Assembly: GCA_002507175.1 (NCBI GenBank)
Contig: DAZE01000020.1
Location: 1-64,000 of the forward strand
Length of the DNA stretch: 64,000 nucleotides
Direction of reading: 5' to 3'
Source of the DNA: Euryarchaeota archaeon UBA558
GTDB taxonomy: Archaea > Thermoplasmatota > Poseidoniia > Poseidoniales > Thalassarchaeaceae
The notes beneath the pieces were generated by a model that ran no database searches, had not been told where the DNA came from, and saw nothing but the letters and a program-made list of their open reading frames with translations. Numbering within the stretch: position 1 is the stretch's first letter; every line of letters starts with the position of its first letter. Shown piece by piece: positions 61,860 to 64,000 of the stretch. The position numbers and the translations under genes were made by a program.

Positions 61860-64000
61860 ATGATAGCAGATTTTGGTAGAAGGAGAGAAGTGAGTAGATC
61901 CCTGTTCCTTGTTGTTCTGATGGTAGCAAGTTTACAGACGCCGACCTTGGCCGCAACAACCACAGGTACCTCTGATAATCACAGTCCATACGAGTCTCCG
62001 CCCCAGATCCAAATTCAATCTGAGGATATCGACACTACGACAAATTATGCCCCCAATTTTGCGATGCTTCCTGACCATCCAGCCTTCAAAGACGCATCAT
62101 GGTCTGACCCAGGCTTACTTTACGGGAGAATAACTGACATCTCCTTCTTGGACGAGGGATACAGATTCATGGTTGAAGAGACCGAAACGGAGGACCATGA
62201 TAATGACGGAATCAACGACCTTGATGATTTGGATGATGACAACGATGGGATTTCAGACCTCATAGAGCGGTTTGATGGATGCTTCGGAACAGACCCATAT
62301 GACCATGACAATGACGGTTTGAAAGATGAGTTTGACTTTGATGACGATAATGACGGTATTTTGGAGGGGCCTATCGACTATTCACAGGGCACAGATCCTT
62401 GGAATGTCAGCACTGATCGATACGTGGACCCCCAGACTACCCATCCCTGGACGGGCCTCCCAGTGGGAACTGGATACTTGGTAGATCAGGATCCATACGA
62501 CCACGACAACGACGGGGTCCCTGACGAGGATATAGATGGGTCAGGAAAAGGGTCCTATGACGAAGATGATGATAATGACGCCAGAATTGACCAATTCGTC
62601 TGGCCCTGTGACTTTGATGGCGATGGCCTTCAGGACTACTGGGATGCAGATGACGATAATGATGGCGTGATCGATATCTGGGACACACATCCATGGAACA
62701 GTTCTGAAACTCGGAACATAACTGCTACCGCGCAGAACTGGAGCGCCGCTGAATCATGGGCATCTAGCAAAACTCACCAGGTATCCATAACCGAAAACGG
62801 GTACTCAACACCTAATTTGGCCATAGAGATCGGAGACTCGGTTAGGTGGACAAATGACGATATCGAGAACCGTACTGTGACGGCAGCAGACGGCTCATTC
62901 GACAGCGGCATAATCCCCCCCGGCGGATTCTTCGTCCACTTGTTTGAAAATGAGGGCCAGACAAGATATTCCGAAACAGCAGGAACAGGTGTTGGAGATG
63001 GAACAATTACTACAAATGCTGCAACTGGCTTGCCCTTCCCAGACGCATTCAACCTCGACTTCGATACATATGGTAAAGAGAAGCTCGACTTCGCCTTCAA
63101 GGAGCAAAATCTATGGCATCCTCGGAATCCTGCATTCGATCAGATTGTTGACGGAGATCTGGATGGCGACGGATTACCCAATTTCATCGATCCCGATAAT
63201 GACAATGACGGAACACCTGATTCCGCGGACACTGATGACGATAACGATGGCTTGCTGGACATGTGGGACATAGACGATGACAACGATGGCATCCCAGATA
63301 ACTGTCTGAATGTCCTTGGCCCACAAGATAACATGGAGGGCTTCTCAGAATACTTTGGCCAAACTCCTGGAGTTGATTGTGAGATCGACTATGACAGGGA
63401 CGCCGACGACGATGCCTACAGAGCGATCGATTCGGACTATGATTTGGTTTGGGATTGGAAGGACACAGATCTTGGCGCAGCAGATCCTGCAGATAACCTA
63501 CTCGGAAATCCATCCTTAGATCCGAACGACCTGCCTTATGATTTGGACAATGATGGAATTTTGAATCAGGACGATCCATATCCCATGGTGCATTCCGATG
63601 TAATTGATACCTGGAACTGCGAGTCGCTGCAGAACCCGAATCCAGTGAACCCAGACCCTAGGTGCTTAACAGAGCGAAAATCGTACACAGGAAACAACGA
63701 TTGGGACGGCGACGGCTTCTCTAACTGGGAGGACGTCGATGATGACAATGACGGCGTTCTGGACTGGCTGGACATAGATGAGAACTGCGATCTTGATGAC
63801 GATAACGATCTTCATCTCCTAAACGGTTCCAGATACCGGGACGATGGTCCCAACGCCATTGATACTGACATTGATGGCGATGGCCTGTCAAATGATGAGG
63901 ATTGGGATGATGACAATGACGGAATATCCGACCTGTACGACCCAGACGACGGGAATTGCGGTGTAGTGGACATTGATTCCACCGATCAATTTGACAACTC
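61860..64000 (+). CDS. Giant secreted calcium-repeat protein with cupredoxin-like insert, partial
   Basis: At least 713 residues; open to the window's end. The start is ATG 61860, or GTG 61890 with AAGGAG before it; both give a signal peptide ('SRSLFLVVLMVASLQTPTLA' then A). The body is many thrombospondin-type-3-like Asp/Asn repeats, such as 'DHDNDGINDLDDLDDDNDGI' and 'DGDGLQDYWDADDDNDGV', which bind Ca2+ and form rigid rods. Between repeats, near residues 320-380, is a cupredoxin-like unit: 'EIGDSVRWTNDDIENRTVTA' then 'ADGSFDSGIIPPGGFFVHLF'. Its usual copper His (HTVT) is RTVT, and the C..H..M loop is missing, so copper is not expected. It is probably a cell-surface stalk or adhesin. Confidence 0.85.
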   Translation, partial: MIADFGRRREVSRSLFLVVLMVASLQTPTLAATTTGTSDNHSPYESPPQIQIQSEDIDTTTNYAPNFAMLPDHPAFKDASWSDPGLLYGRITDISFLDEGYRFMVEETETEDHDNDGINDLDDLDDDNDGISDLIERFDGCFGTDPYDHDNDGLKDEFDFDDDNDGILEGPIDYSQGTDPWNVSTDRYVDPQTTHPWTGLPVGTGYLVDQDPYDHDNDGVPDEDIDGSGKGSYDEDDDNDARIDQFVWPCDFDGDGLQDYWDADDDNDGVIDIWDTHPWNSSETRNITATAQNWSAAESWASSKTHQVSITENGYSTPNLAIEIGDSVRWTNDDIENRTVTAADGSFDSGIIPPGGFFVHLFENEGQTRYSETAGTGVGDGTITTNAATGLPFPDAFNLDFDTYGKEKLDFAFKEQNLWHPRNPAFDQIVDGDLDGDGLPNFIDPDNDNDGTPDSADTDDDNDGLLDMWDIDDDNDGIPDNCLNVLGPQDNMEGFSEYFGQTPGVDCEIDYDRDADDDAYRAIDSDYDLVWDWKDTDLGAADPADNLLGNPSLDPNDLPYDLDNDGILNQDDPYPMVHSDVIDTWNCESLQNPNPVNPDPRCLTERKSYTGNNDWDGDGFSNWEDVDDDNDGVLDWLDIDENCDLDDDNDLHLLNGSRYRDDGPNAIDTDIDGDGLSNDEDWDDDNDGISDLYDPDDGNCGVVDIDSTDQFDN

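Noticed and set aside
62180..64000. Dense GATGA/GACAATGAC repeats resembling a repeat array
   Set aside because: They code for Asp-rich calcium repeats in one long frame; unit lengths vary and no spacers are present, so not CRISPR.
61860..64000. Blue-copper electron carrier
   Set aside because: The cupredoxin-like unit lacks the His, Cys and Met copper ligands.

Overview
The window looks like chromosome of a planktonic marine euryarchaeon, most likely Marine Group II (Candidatus Poseidoniales, Thermoplasmatota). The archaeal core is clear: transcription factor TFB, both subunits of DNA topoisomerase VI, a replication-factor-C-like protein, prefoldin alpha, ribosomal protein LX, RNA polymerase subunit P, GGGP synthase, a beta-CASP nuclease, and TATA-box promoters placed about 27 bases before start codons. 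Mixed with it are bacterial-type genes typical of surface-ocean euryarchaea: GroES/GroEL, a proton-pump-type rhodopsin, a B12-dependent ribonucleotide reductase, PduO-type cobalamin adenosyltransferase, RlmH and PanD. No 16S rRNA is present, so the assignment is inference from gene content.

Layout. 1-3.6 kb: purine salvage (apt plus AzgA-type permease) and a beta-CASP RNase, all on the minus strand. 3.7-6.6 kb: ferredoxin, a degenerate flavoprotein-like gene and GGGP synthase, then a lipoprotein and a coiled-coil protein. 7.0-13.7 kb: an AT-richer accessory block with an AsnB-type amidotransferase, a TagD-like cytidylyltransferase, a TagB/TagF-like polyol-phosphate transferase, a glycosyltransferase, a sulfotransferase and a membrane protein. 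This block probably decorates the cell surface with an anionic polymer. 13.7-17.4 kb: rplX, prefoldin, ftsY, a tail-anchored receiver-like protein, pyrF. 17.5-23.4 kb: groES-groEL, then purL (with a fused PurS domain) and purQ. 23.4-32.6 kb: a frameshifted gene, a HAD phosphatase, tRNA-Asp, guaA amidotransferase, rpoP, an RFC-like protein, tRNA-Arg, a membrane protein, an SdhA-like flavoprotein, a HIT protein, a GPAT-like acyltransferase and a DUF2299-like protein. 32.7-39.4 kb: a 1721-residue surface protein, an HTH regulator and a membrane protein. 39.4-52.5 kb: top6A/top6B, a domain-permuted aconitase-family enzyme, TFB, NrdJ, OsmC and isocitrate dehydrogenase. 52.7-64 kb: rhodopsin, a methyltransferase, a 1102-residue PIN protein, a DHH phosphoesterase, Nudix, cobalamin adenosyltransferase, RlmH, PanD, and the start of a calcium-repeat surface protein that runs off the window.

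The genome is compact. There are many ATGA-type overlaps and several convergent gene ends overlap by 4 to 33 bases. Functional links within the window include purine synthesis and salvage (purL, purQ, guaA, apt, permease), B12-dependent deoxyribonucleotide synthesis (nrdJ plus adenosyltransferase), and a possible TCA segment (aconitase-family enzyme plus isocitrate dehydrogenase). I found no CRISPR array, transposase or integrase. The most interesting points are the teichoic-acid-like locus, the rhodopsin with Lys at the proton-donor site, the permuted aconitase-family enzyme, the clamp-loader-like protein with altered ATPase motifs, the acyltransferase in an archaeal context, and two giant surface proteins.
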